Below are positions 1 through 7,502 of a DNA stretch of 39,470 nt, in pieces. The position numbers were made by a program, and so were the translations under genes. Every line of letters starts with the position of its first letter. Within the stretch, counting starts at the first letter, position 1. Under the pieces are notes generated by a model. It worked only from the letters and a program-made list of their open reading frames with translations, made no database searches and had not been told where the DNA came from. The stretch covers positions 1 to 39,470 of the forward strand of contig JARLJF010000207.1 in assembly GCA_031291335.1 (NCBI GenBank). The letters are read 5' to 3'. Source of the stretch: Pandoraea sp. GTDB taxonomy: Bacteria > Pseudomonadota > Gammaproteobacteria > Burkholderiales > Burkholderiaceae.

Positions 1-23
1 TACCGACATCACGTGTCAAGGCC

Positions 24-1358
24 GTGCGCCCCAAGCCGGATGCCGATCGCCCTCCCCCGATCGGCGAACGCGAGGCGCGGGACGCCGAGCCGCGCAAAAG
101 CGAGGGCGTCGGCGCAGCGGGGGCGGGCGAATCGCCGGCCTCAGCCCTCCTGCCCCCCTCCGGCCGTGCGAGCGACCTGCCTCCCCTCGTCGATGAATGG
201 GTCTATCTGCGTGGTTATGAACAGCAACTCCCCGCCGAGCAGTTGCCCGCCAGTGCATCGTCACGTGTGGTCCTGATCAATGGCCACCACTACCTGAAGG
301 GCGCGGCTGGCTACTACCGGGCACAGCGCGGCACGAGTGCCGATCATTGGCTCATCGATCCGCCACAGGGCAGTGAAAGTCGAGCGCAGGTGCCAGTGAC
401 GTACGACGTGAGCAGCGGGACCTGGCACGCCCACGCCCCGCTGCGACTATGCGGAGGCGGATGCGGACCGAGTCATATTTCCCACCCACCGGACAGCATC
501 GCGAACAGCTTCGAGAATATTTTCGACGCGGTGCGTCATGTGCCCAACGGAAGCGCGCAAGTCGCGATTCAAAAGGCGTTTTCCGATCTGAGCAAGTTGC
601 ATCTGCGGCGAACGAATCGCGCTGATCTGCAAACGATTCGAGACAACTCGATCATCAGTCACCGAGCTGCCATGCGCGAGGAAATGAGGAAGCAGATTGA
701 CCCGAACGCGCCGTTGATCAAACAACAACGCACCGCGTCCGCGATCACGGCGATGTATTACCGGTGGAACACGGCGGCAGAAGCCTTCTGCCAGGAAAAC
801 GCAGAGATTCTCTTCCACTCGCTGCTCGAGAACGGCATCTCCCGAAATCAGATTCGGATGATCACGATCAAGCCGCAAAACCGTCCGCCCCACGTCATGG
901 TGCTTTACACGGAATCCGAGCACTTCATCGATCTCATGGACAACTCGACACCGCAGCCGCCCCACCCGCTATACCGAGACGGCATCGGTCACGGCCTCTT
1001 TCTTCAGGGGGTCTATCTGGCCCGTCGTTCGACGGTACTTCTGGATCCGTGGAGCCGAACCAAAGCCCTCTCGTTTGCCAGCGCGACTACCCCGTTGGAC
1101 GCGGACCGGATCGTCAATCGCGCACTCAACGATATCGGGCATATGCCGGGAAATGCTTACACCGTCTCCGTCACGCGGCCGCTGGGCATGCATCGAGCGA
1201 ACCCGGGAGCATTGCGGGGGCGCACGGGGTCGGCCAATTCCGATCAATCAGAAAGCGCGTCAGGGCATTCGGCGTGGAGCACCTTGAGCCGGGATGGCAG
1301 CCTGTCGTCGGATGATGCCGCCCCATCACCCGCCGCCGACTCGGCGTCATCGCGCTGA
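24..1358 (+). CDS. Unrecognised protein with possible papain-like Cys-His-Asp core, 5' end uncertain
   Basis: I do not recognise a family. The frame is open from base 3, so the gene may begin outside the window; the first in-frame start seen is GTG at 24 (444 residues). The first ~50 residues are Pro/Ala/Arg-rich and probably disordered. Residues about 55-115 hold a compact segment with LINGHHYLKG and ADHWLIDPP, a style seen at the N-termini of large secreted toxins and effectors. Residues 250-350 contain FCQENA (Cys256) at a helix start, HVMVLY (His290) and LLDPW (Asp341). That order and spacing fit papain/transglutaminase-like folds. The tail after ~390 is Ser/Ala-rich and disordered. No signal peptide is visible. 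A terminator follows at 1409. The catalytic assignment is an inference; the protein could equally be a non-enzymatic effector or housekeeping protein. Confidence 0.7.
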   Translation: MRPKPDADRPPPIGEREARDAEPRKSEGVGAAGAGESPASALLPPSGRASDLPPLVDEWVYLRGYEQQLPAEQLPASASSRVVLINGHHYLKGAAGYYRAQRGTSADHWLIDPPQGSESRAQVPVTYDVSSGTWHAHAPLRLCGGGCGPSHISHPPDSIANSFENIFDAVRHVPNGSAQVAIQKAFSDLSKLHLRRTNRADLQTIRDNSIISHRAAMREEMRKQIDPNAPLIKQQRTASAITAMYYRWNTAAEAFCQENAEILFHSLLENGISRNQIRMITIKPQNRPPHVMVLYTESEHFIDLMDNSTPQPPHPLYRDGIGHGLFLQGVYLARRSTVLLDPWSRTKALSFASATTPLDADRIVNRALNDIGHMPGNAYTVSVTRPLGMHRANPGALRGRTGSANSDQSESASGHSAWSTLSRDGSLSSDDAAPSPAADSASSR

Positions 1359-1408
1359 TGGGCTGAGAACGTCCCGGTCCCGCACGGGATCGGCACTGAC
1401 CTCAGGGC

Positions 1409-1434
1409 ACCGGCGCGACACACGCGCCGGTTTT
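1409..1434 (+). terminator. Intrinsic terminator after the first gene
   Basis: Stem ACCGGCGCG/CGCGCCGGT with a 5-base loop (ACACA), followed by TTTT. It lies 51 bp after the stop of the upstream plus-strand gene and before the convergent dehydrogenase gene. Confidence 0.75.
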
Positions 1435-1489
1435 CGTGTTGCTCGTCCTGTGACTAGTCCTGCTACTCGCCCTATTACTCAAGCCGTCG

Positions 1490-2338
1490 TCAGTACGTGT
1501 ACACGCCGCGTCCGGTCTTGCGCCCGAGATAGCCGGCAGCGACCATCTCCTTGAGCAACGGACACGGACGATATTTCGAGTCCGCAAACTCCTCGTAGTA
1601 GACATTCATCACCGACAGGCAGACATCCAGACCGATCATGTCGGCGAGCGCCAGCGGTCCGATCGGATGGTTGCAGCCGAGCTTCATGCCTTCGTCGATC
1701 TCTTCGGGCGACGCGAGATTCTCCGCCAGCACGAAGAACGCCTCGTTGATCATCGGCACGAGAATACGGTTGACGACGAAGCCCGGCGCGTTCTTCACCG
1801 TGATCGGCGACTTGCCGAGCTGGCGTGCGAGGGCGTCGACACGTGCGTGCGTTTCGTCGCTCGTCTGCAGGCCGCGAATGATCTCCACGAGCGCCATGAG
1901 CGGCACCGGATTGAAGAAGTGCATGCCGATGAACTGCGCCGGCTTGGCCACCACGGCGGCGAGCTTGGTGATCGAGATCGACGACGTATTCGACGCGAGG
2001 ATTGCGCCGTCTTTTGCGACGCCCTCGAGCTGCTTGAGGATCTTGATCTTCAGATCGAAGTTCTCGGTGGCCGCTTCGATCACGATGTCGGCCGTGGCAA
2101 GCGCCGCGTACTCGGTCGACGTCGTGACACGCGCGAGCGCCGCCTCTTTGTCGGCCGTGGTGAGCTTGTCTTTCTTGATGAGGCGATCGAGACTGCCAGC
2201 AATCGTCGCCACGCCCTTCTGCACGGCCGCATCACTGATGTCGACCATCGTGACCGGCAACCCGGCGACGGCACAAGCCTGTGCAATGCCATTACCCATC
2301 GTGCCTGCGCCAATGATGCCCACGTGTTGAATCGTCAT
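1490..2338 (-). CDS. hbd: 3-hydroxybutyryl-CoA dehydrogenase
   Basis: NAD-dependent oxidation of 3-hydroxyacyl-CoA (or reduction of acetoacetyl-CoA), used in short-chain acyl-CoA and aromatic-acid catabolism; cytoplasmic. Length is 282 residues, typical of the single-domain-pair HBD/PaaH family. The N-terminus has the Rossmann signature GAGTMG (10-15). SNTSSISI, the catalytic-His segment HFFNPVPLM and the hinge NAPGFVVNRI follow in the family order, and the C-terminus ends GYLGRKTGRGVYTY as usual. I chose the ATG at 2338 because the family starts just before the Rossmann motif and a GGAGC box precedes it; the frame stays open upstream to 2566, but that part is unlike the family. No beta-oxidation partner is adjacent, so its exact pathway cannot be read from context. 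Confidence 0.95.
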   Translation of the reverse strand: MTIQHVGIIGAGTMGNGIAQACAVAGLPVTMVDISDAAVQKGVATIAGSLDRLIKKDKLTTADKEAALARVTTSTEYAALATADIVIEAATENFDLKIKILKQLEGVAKDGAILASNTSSISITKLAAVVAKPAQFIGMHFFNPVPLMALVEIIRGLQTSDETHARVDALARQLGKSPITVKNAPGFVVNRILVPMINEAFFVLAENLASPEEIDEGMKLGCNHPIGPLALADMIGLDVCLSVMNVYYEEFADSKYRPCPLLKEMVAAGYLGRKTGRGVYTY

Positions 2339-2501
2339 GTCGTCTCTGCTCCGTTTGTGCTGAAAGGTGGCGGGAATACCGTCTTGCGCGGTGCACAAAT
2401 CATAGCGCGGACACGTGGTATCGGTGACACATGGAACCGCTGTGCGAAACGGTCTGATAACGATGCGTGGCGCCCTGCGATGGCATCGCGCCACCAACGA
2501 A

Positions 2502-2542
2502 AGAAGGGGCAGACGCGCCCCAAAATAGCGTCTGCCCCTTCT
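2502..2542 (-). terminator. Intrinsic terminator of the porin gene
   Basis: Perfect 15-bp inverted repeat (2502-2516 and 2528-2542) with an 11-base loop. On the minus strand the stem is followed by CTTTCGTT. It sits 46 bp downstream of the porin stop. Confidence 0.75.
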
Positions 2543-2587
2543 GCGATCTTCACCGGCACGCGTCACGAAGAGGCGTGCGCCGGAACA

Positions 2588-3628
2588 TCAGAACTTCATA
2601 CGAACGCCGCCACCGAAGGTGTCGCCGCCCGACATCGTGCTCACCTTGTCGTTCATGTAAGCCGCGTAGATGTCGGTGCGCTTGGACAGGTTGTAGTCGT
2701 AGCCGAGCGCCCACGTCTTGCGGTTGACGTTGCTCGTGCCCGAACTCTTCGTGTACGCATACGACGCCAGCACACTGCCGTTGCCCAGCGGCACCGACAC
2801 GCCGAGCTGGCCGCCGTTCTCCGACACACCGCCACCGGTGATGTTGTTGCGGATGTACTGATACTGGCCGAAGAGCTTCACGACCTGCAGGTCGTACGTC
2901 GCGCCCAGTTGCACGGCCTGCTGGCTGCGGAAGCCCGTCATGCCGGCGAGGTCGTCGGGCACCGAGTCGAACTTCACTTGCTGGTAAGCCACGGTCGCGG
3001 CAAACGGGCCGTTGAAGTACAGCGCCGAGGCGCTCCACTTGTTCTGACCGGTTTCGCCCGCCTTGTTACCAAAGGCGTACGACACGCTACCCGACAGACC
3101 CTTGAAGTTCGGCGTCGTGTACATCACGGCGTTGCTCCAGCCGGAGTCGCCCACGATGCCCTGACCGGCCTGGCCAATGAACGTGTGGAACACCATCGGG
3201 CTGAAGGTGTACGAATCGACGAACGGGTTGAACAGAATCGTCGAGACGAAGTACGACGTGGTGAGGCGACCGATCGTGACCGTACCGGCCGTGTCCGACG
3301 CCAGGCCCACGTAGGCGTTACGCGAGAACATCGAGTCGCCCTGGAAGCGGCCGTACTGACCGGTCTGCGGACGGAAAAAGTCTTCGAGCACGAACACGGC
3401 CTTCAGGCCGCCGCCGAGATCTTCGTTACCCTTCATGCCCCAGTACGACGTCGACATGCCGCCGCCGCCCTGCGTCCAGGCACGATCGCCGCCCGGGTTC
3501 TTGACCGCGCCCACCCAGGCGTCGACCTGACCGTACAGCGTGACGTTCGATTGTGCGAATGCCGGTGCGCTCACGCACGCGCCCAATACGAGTGCCCCGC
3601 CAATGCCCTTGGCCATGCTCCGCTTCAT
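2588..3628 (-). CDS. Gram-negative porin (OmpC-type, Porin_4 family)
   Basis: Outer-membrane trimeric general diffusion porin for small hydrophilic solutes. It has 346 residues, slightly short for the Burkholderiales family (often 350-390). The signal peptide runs from MKRSMAKG through a hydrophobic core to APAFA, with the mature N-terminus QSNVTLYGQVD, the standard first strand of this family. Alternating beta-strand pattern, GRLTTSYF, a loop-3-like region, and the terminal strand ending GGVRMKF with C-terminal Phe (the outer-membrane insertion signal) all fit. A strong ribosome site, AAGGAG, lies 6 bases before the ATG. It is monocistronic: a terminator lies at 2502-2542 and a long upstream region at 3629-4174. 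Substrate specificity cannot be inferred. Confidence 0.95.
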   Translation of the reverse strand: MKRSMAKGIGGALVLGACVSAPAFAQSNVTLYGQVDAWVGAVKNPGGDRAWTQGGGGMSTSYWGMKGNEDLGGGLKAVFVLEDFFRPQTGQYGRFQGDSMFSRNAYVGLASDTAGTVTIGRLTTSYFVSTILFNPFVDSYTFSPMVFHTFIGQAGQGIVGDSGWSNAVMYTTPNFKGLSGSVSYAFGNKAGETGQNKWSASALYFNGPFAATVAYQQVKFDSVPDDLAGMTGFRSQQAVQLGATYDLQVVKLFGQYQYIRNNITGGGVSENGGQLGVSVPLGNGSVLASYAYTKSSGTSNVNRKTWALGYDYNLSKRTDIYAAYMNDKVSTMSGGDTFGGGVRMKF

Positions 3629-4174
3629 TGACTTCTCCTTGGTTTATGTATTTTGTGTGCCTGTTCCCGCATTGCGCGAGACCTGCCGGCGCCCGCTGAA
3701 GAAGCGCCTCCCTGTTAAACGGCCGTGATTCTCGCACAGCCCCGACCTGCGCAGATAGGCCGGAACCGCACGAAAAAAACACCACGCAAGTGGCCGGGAA
3801 ATGGTGGGGAGACAAAAATCGGCCGACCATCCGCGCCGCAATTAATCCCGGTATAACGAGATCGATATATCGCTTATATCAGCGGGTTAGCGAACGCTCA
3901 CATTCGCCGTGATGTGCGGAATGAATAGGCAGCCGGGAAGCACGACTGGCAGACGCCGTTACGCCGACGTGGCCTTATTGAATGTTGCACATGTGCAACA
4001 TTCGGTGCATCCGGTCGGATCGGGAGGAAAAAAAACGAACGTGCGCCGGCCAAGTGGCCAGCGCAGTGAGGAACCTGAGAGGGGGACGATGTCTTTGCCG
4101 AGTCGGCGGGATGAGAACAACGATGGCCGTCGATGGCGAGCCAATCGCGCGGATAGCGGATACCGTTACGCCGG
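3629..4174. other. Intergenic region upstream of the porin gene
   Basis: 546 bp without a convincing gene. The porin-proximal 200 bp presumably carry its promoter and include an AT-rich patch around 3840-3890 with overlapping ATCGATAT/ATATCG words. A long perfect palindrome lies at 3980-4003. Short open frames on both strands here have no start signals or protein-like composition. Confidence 0.6.
3980..4003. promoter_or_regulatory. 24-bp perfect palindrome, candidate operator
   Basis: Each half reads GAATGTTGCACA and the two halves are exact reverse complements with no spacer. It lies about 350 bp upstream of the porin start and 170 bp beyond the stop of the small secreted-protein gene that ends at 4175. 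Perfect dyads of this length usually mark a dimeric regulator site; which regulator cannot be told. Confidence 0.5.
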
Positions 4175-4441
4175 CTAGCGATTGCGTCGGTTGCCCTCGC
4201 CCCCTCGCTCGCCACGGGGCTGGCCTTGCGGCGTGTACTGACGCTCACGCGGTTCGGCCGGTGACGCCCAGTTCGGATACGCCGACTGTCCACGGCCACG
4301 ATCGGCGTTGAAACGGCTGATGTCTTCCCGAAGCGATGCTTTGTTCACGTCCAGCACGTCGCGCCCACGCCCACCGTCAGCCCAGGCAGGGTAGGCACAC
4401 ACCAGCAGCAACAGGAAGCAATAGCGAAGTCGGGCACGCAT
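4175..4441 (-). CDS. Small secreted protein of unknown function
   Basis: 88 residues. The N-terminus MRARLRYCFLLLLVCAYPAWA is a clear signal peptide with an AWA cleavage site. The mature part DGGRGRDVLDVNKASLREDI is followed by a Gly/Arg/Asn-rich, basic, probably disordered tail. No family is recognised. The ribosome site is weak (no clear GGAG within 12 bases). The presence of a coherent signal peptide is the main support; its neighbours (a porin and another secreted protein on the same strand) do not define a role. Confidence 0.6.
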   Translation of the reverse strand: MRARLRYCFLLLLVCAYPAWADGGRGRDVLDVNKASLREDISRFNADRGRGQSAYPNWASPAEPRERQYTPQGQPRGERGGEGNRRNR

Positions 4442-4684
4442 TTCGGTTCAACCACGGCACCCGGCCCTAAGGTGGGGCCGGTTGGCACGGGACGCATTCG
4501 GCACCTGCGGGTTGCATGTGCGCCATACGCCTCAAGGATGACTGTACCGGGTCAGTCGAGCGAGCGTCGACCGAAAAAATGTTAATGCCTGACGTGGTCT
4601 GCAACCGTTTGTAACTGCCGGAACAGGGCCGCGCGGGAAACGCCGCAAAACCTTGCCCGGCGGGGCTTGGCGCCCTTCCGGCGT

Positions 4685-4714
4685 GCCGACGTCGAGAAGG
4701 CATTCGACGTCGGC
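4685..4714 (-). terminator. Strong hairpin after the secreted-protein gene
   Basis: Perfect 11-bp stem, GCCGACGTCGA/TCGACGTCGGC, with an 8-base loop, 17 bp past the stop of the minus-strand gene at 4731. There is no T run on either strand, so it may stabilise the 3' end rather than terminate on its own. Confidence 0.4.
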
Positions 4715-4730
4715 GGAGGCAACACTCGCC

Positions 4731-5246
4731 TTACTTCTCGACTTGTTTTTCGACAGACAGCGAGATCTCGCGCAGACGCTCGCCGCGCGGCGTCACGAGA
4801 TCCTGCGCCGTGACGGTGAAGTTGACCGGACGCGCGTACTTGCGGCTCGCGCTCTGCCATTCGGCGGGCAGACCGGACGTGTTCGTCGTGGTAGTGCGCA
4901 ATGTGGTCACCCCGCGCGTGCAACGCGAGACCTGCGTGGCAAACACCTGCGCCTGATTGCGCAAATCCATCGGCGTGATCTTCTGGTAATCCCAGATGCA
5001 CTCGTAGGTCGGCGCGAGGCCCGTGGCCCGGAACACCTTGCAGTCGCCGCCCGGCACCGAGTAGGTGGCCTGGTAGCTCTCACCGCGATCGTTCTTGGCC
5101 GCGAGCGGGCCGGTGATGTCTTCAAAACCGTTCTGCGCGCTCTTGGCCAGCATGAGGATGCCCTCGCACTGGTCGGCGGCGAAGGCCGACTGCGCTGCGC
5201 AAAGGCAAGCCAGCAAGGCCCATCGTTGTCGTGAATTCGTTGCCAT
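4731..5246 (-). CDS. Secreted protein of unknown function
   Basis: 171 residues from the ATG at 5246. The start was chosen because MATNSRQRWALLACLCAAQSAFA is a standard signal peptide; the longer frame to 5336 adds 30 residues lacking any signal character. The mature protein has four cysteines (DQCEG, GGDCKV, YECIW, SRCTR) that could form two disulphides, and a beta-rich C-terminal half. No family is recognised. The role is probably periplasmic. Upstream lies a 650-bp gap, so it likely has its own promoter. Confidence 0.7.
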   Translation of the reverse strand: MATNSRQRWALLACLCAAQSAFAADQCEGILMLAKSAQNGFEDITGPLAAKNDRGESYQATYSVPGGDCKVFRATGLAPTYECIWDYQKITPMDLRNQAQVFATQVSRCTRGVTTLRTTTTNTSGLPAEWQSASRKYARPVNFTVTAQDLVTPRGERLREISLSVEKQVEK

Positions 5247-5450
5247 CGTTGGAATGTGTTGACTGGGTGCGGCGGCGGGCAGCGTGGTTGCCGTGCGGGG
5301 CTGCGCCACTTGCGATATCGCCGTGAATGGTGCCATTAGAACGCAAAGTCGGCGCTGACGAAACCACGGTCACAGGGGAAATCGTGCGCCAATTCGAGTG
5401 CGTGTGCGCGCGATAGTTCGCGCCCGGCGTGCTCTCATCCAAAAAGCCGA

Positions 5451-5478
5451 TTCACGAGTGCCGCGTGCGACCTATACT
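5451..5478 (+). promoter_or_regulatory. Candidate sigma-70 promoter for a small RNA
   Basis: TTCACG, a 16-base spacer, then TATACT (5473-5478). Predicted start near 5485, immediately before a run of hairpins. No coding region starts until 5900. Confidence 0.4.
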
Positions 5479-5484
5479 CAAGTC

Positions 5485-5655
5485 GCAGTGAAACTGCATG
5501 GGCACGGACGAGAACCGATGGTGGTTCAAAGGCACGACGGCAATGCCCCCAGGTGCCAAGTCTCCTTGGCCCTTACCACGCCGCGCCGGTACACGCGGCT
5601 GGCGATGCCCCGATGGGGCCTCAACCGGCGGCTTAGCCCGCCGGTTTCCATTTCA
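5485..5655 (+). ncRNA. Candidate structured small RNA
   Basis: The ~560-bp gap between 5337 and 5899 contains about 165 bases rich in consecutive hairpins: GCAGT-GAA-ACTGC (5485-5497), GAACC/GGTTC (5512-5527), GGCAC/GTGCC (5531-5557), GCCAAG-TCTC-CTTGGC (5555-5570), CCGCG/CGCGG (5581-5598), GCCCC-GAT-GGGGC (5607-5619), and a 9-bp stem AACCGGCGG/CCGCCGGTT (5623-5646) followed by TTTCCATTT, terminator-like. Some are mutually exclusive. A promoter-like sequence sits just upstream. It matches no riboswitch or housekeeping RNA I can recall. It could instead be the structured leader of the genes at 5900-6705 or chance pairing in GC-rich DNA. Confidence 0.35.
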
Positions 5656-5899
5656 GCGTGTTACGCCGAATCTCCCACAGTCTTGCCGGACGGGCTTGCG
5701 CAGCACCTCATGCTGACGGATTAAGCGAAAGTGCGGATTTCGCCCGTGACATCGCTCTGCAACTATCAAGACACAAGATCAATATTCGCCGGGCACTCAC
5801 TTTCGGGAAGTCAACGGAGTGTTTGTGGATACGTGTGCGTCATCAGCAGTGCATTGCTTGCAGTGCGCTCGTGTCGTTGTGCGTTACGTGGGGTGAACC

Positions 5900-6304
5900 A
5901 TGGGACACCCGACCCTTCCCGGCGGTCTTCGCCCCGATAGTCCGGACGGCGGCACGGCGCGCGATCCGTCGCGTTTGATGCAGCAAGTGCGCGGGCACGG
6001 CGGCACGCTCGCCCACGTTCTCGGCGCCGTCGGCAAATTCCGATTCCGCCACGCCGACTGGCCGCGACGGCTGTATCTCTATCCCGAGACGCTCGCCGCG
6101 CTGGTACAGGACCTCACGCCACTGGGCTTCTACCGATTCCAGCAGCGGCTCGACATCGTTGCCGATCTCGAGCGCGATCTGTTCTGTGTCGACGATAGCG
6201 GCAACGTGTCGATCTACCGCATTCAGGCGGCGTCCGACCCCGCGAGCATCGAGGCGGCGGCCGTCTGGCTGGGCCTGTTATCGATTGCCGGAGAGACGTC
6301 ATGA
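5900..6304 (+). CDS. Conserved-looking cytoplasmic protein of unknown function
   Basis: 134 residues. No signal peptide or membrane segment. The core, about residues 25-115, is well composed (LAHVLGAVGKFRFRHADWP, then LYPETLAALVQDLTPLGFYRF, DLFCVDDSGNVSIYRI), suggesting a small alpha/beta domain. I do not recognise the family. A GTGGGGTGA segment precedes the ATG. Its stop overlaps the next start by ATGA, so the two genes are translationally coupled and probably act together. Confidence 0.75.
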   Translation: MGHPTLPGGLRPDSPDGGTARDPSRLMQQVRGHGGTLAHVLGAVGKFRFRHADWPRRLYLYPETLAALVQDLTPLGFYRFQQRLDIVADLERDLFCVDDSGNVSIYRIQAASDPASIEAAAVWLGLLSIAGETS

Positions 6305-6705
6305 ACCGACTCGCGATCGTTCTGGATGGTCTGATGCTGCTCTACCTCGCCGCCGCAACGGTTGTCGGCGTGCAATCGAGCGCCGCCGATGGCCATGAGA
6401 TGCTCGCCAGCGTGCTGGGGGTGTTGCTCGCCCTTTGTGCGCTGGCCGTACTCGCCGCGCCGTTCTACGTCTCGCTCGTGGTGCTGGTCGCGCAATCCGA
6501 GCGGCATCTGCGGCTGGCCGCCTGGCTACACCGGGCGATGCTGACCCTGATGATCGGGCTGACGCTCATCTCGCTTCTCGCGCGCGACACCATCGAAGTC
6601 TCGGCCCCCCTCTTCGTGCTGGTCGCCGTGGGGTGCATTGTCAATCTCGTCGCGCTCTCGCGACGGCGCACACACTTCGAGGCGTTTCATCTGTTCGAGC
6701 ACTGA
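6301..6705 (+). CDS. Small integral membrane protein of unknown function
   Basis: 134 residues with four predicted membrane helices (about 4-24, 38-66, 73-95 and 101-120), ending in a basic and aromatic tail (SRRRTHFEAFHLFEH). The start overlaps the stop of the preceding gene (ATGA). No family is recognised. The pairing with a soluble 134-residue protein suggests a membrane anchor or sensor for it, but this is inference only. Confidence 0.75.
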   Translation: MNRLAIVLDGLMLLYLAAATVVGVQSSAADGHEMLASVLGVLLALCALAVLAAPFYVSLVVLVAQSERHLRLAAWLHRAMLTLMIGLTLISLLARDTIEVSAPLFVLVAVGCIVNLVALSRRRTHFEAFHLFEH

Positions 6706-6743
6706 AGCACGCACGCTGAGGCACGCGAGAATTTCGCGCCGAT

Positions 6744-6773
6744 TTGCGAGCGCCGCGCGGGCGGTGCTAGACT
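6744..6773 (+). promoter_or_regulatory. Candidate promoter of the copper operon
   Basis: TTGCGA, an 18-base spacer, then TAGACT (6768-6773). The expected start of transcription falls at about 6780, at the ATG (6781) of the first gene, and no Shine-Dalgarno sequence is present, so the first gene could be read from a leaderless message. Confidence 0.4.
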
Positions 6774-6780
6774 GCGCGGC

Positions 6781-7269
6781 ATGAATCGCTGGCGCAAACT
6801 TCTCGTGTTGTGGCTGTTGTGCGTGACCATGCCGTTGCAGGCCATGGCCGCACTGCGCACGCATTGCGCGCCGACAACCGCTGCGTCGGCGATGCAGACC
6901 GCGATCACCGCGACTGACAATGACGCTTCGGCCATGATGGCCATGCACCAGGCGATAGCGATGTCCGGGCAAGGCGACGCCATGCCGGGCATGCACCACC
7001 ACGACGGTGACACCTCAAACGACGCCACGTCACCGCCGATGGTGCATCAGGACGCATCGCCGGATCACGCGTCGTCGGGCAATACGCATAGTCATCACGC
7101 CAGTTGCTCCGCATGCGCCGCCTGCGTCGTGTGCACCGCACTCCCGCCAAGTGTCGCCATTCGCGTGCCGGACGCTCAGCCGTCCACCGCCATCCCCTTC
7201 CTGCGCACGTCGGCCACCAGCGCCGTCGTTGCCGTGCCCGAGCGTCCTCCGAAAGCCCTCGCCGCCTGA
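6781..7269 (+). CDS. CopL-like His/Met-rich exported protein
   Basis: 162 residues. N-terminal signal peptide LLVLWLLCVTMPLQAMAA. The mature part is rich in Met and His (MMAMHQ, MPGMHHHDG, HSHHASC) and has a Cys cluster, CSACAACVVC. This composition and its position as the first gene of a copper operon match the CopL/DUF2946-like leader-gene proteins of Xanthomonas and Burkholderiales copper clusters, which affect copper-dependent expression or bind periplasmic copper. No ribosome site precedes the ATG; a promoter-like sequence ends 8 bases upstream. A 233-bp non-coding gap follows before the next gene. The exact role is uncertain. Confidence 0.75.
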   Translation: MNRWRKLLVLWLLCVTMPLQAMAALRTHCAPTTAASAMQTAITATDNDASAMMAMHQAIAMSGQGDAMPGMHHHDGDTSNDATSPPMVHQDASPDHASSGNTHSHHASCSACAACVVCTALPPSVAIRVPDAQPSTAIPFLRTSATSAVVAVPERPPKALAA

Positions 7270-7502
7270 CGGTCCCGCATCGACCGATGGGTGACAGCGG
7301 CGTCTCCTGACGCCCCGCTTGCCCCGCCCGACTGCCCACCGTCTCCGTTCCCCGTTGGACTGATTCTCCGCGCTGCTTTGCGACTGGCTTACCTACGCCT
7401 GCCGCTCGTGCCATGAGTCCGTCTGCCAGTTGAACGTGCAACGCCAGACTGCCCGCCGATTCGCGGTGCACCCGCGGCGTTGCCAGCTTGACGAGCCTTT
7501 CG

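Noticed and set aside
1667..3631. Long plus-strand open frame (654 codons) antisense to the dehydrogenase and porin
   Set aside because: GC-rich antisense shadow. The real genes on the minus strand have complete motifs, signal peptide and ribosome sites.
3898..4311. Overlapping frames on both strands around the 24-bp palindrome
   Set aside because: Repeated VAHVQHS-type words simply reflect the palindrome; no ribosome sites or protein-like character.
5398..5980. Several 70-110-codon frames in the hairpin-rich gap
   Set aside because: No start signals, Arg/Pro/Gly-rich, overlapping in different frames. Known riboswitch signatures (TPP, cobalamin, FMN, fluoride, glycine) were considered for this stretch and none fits.
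7488..7502. TTG 7488 start for the Met/His-rich protein
   Set aside because: ATG 7503 already provides the whole signal peptide; neither has a clear ribosome site.
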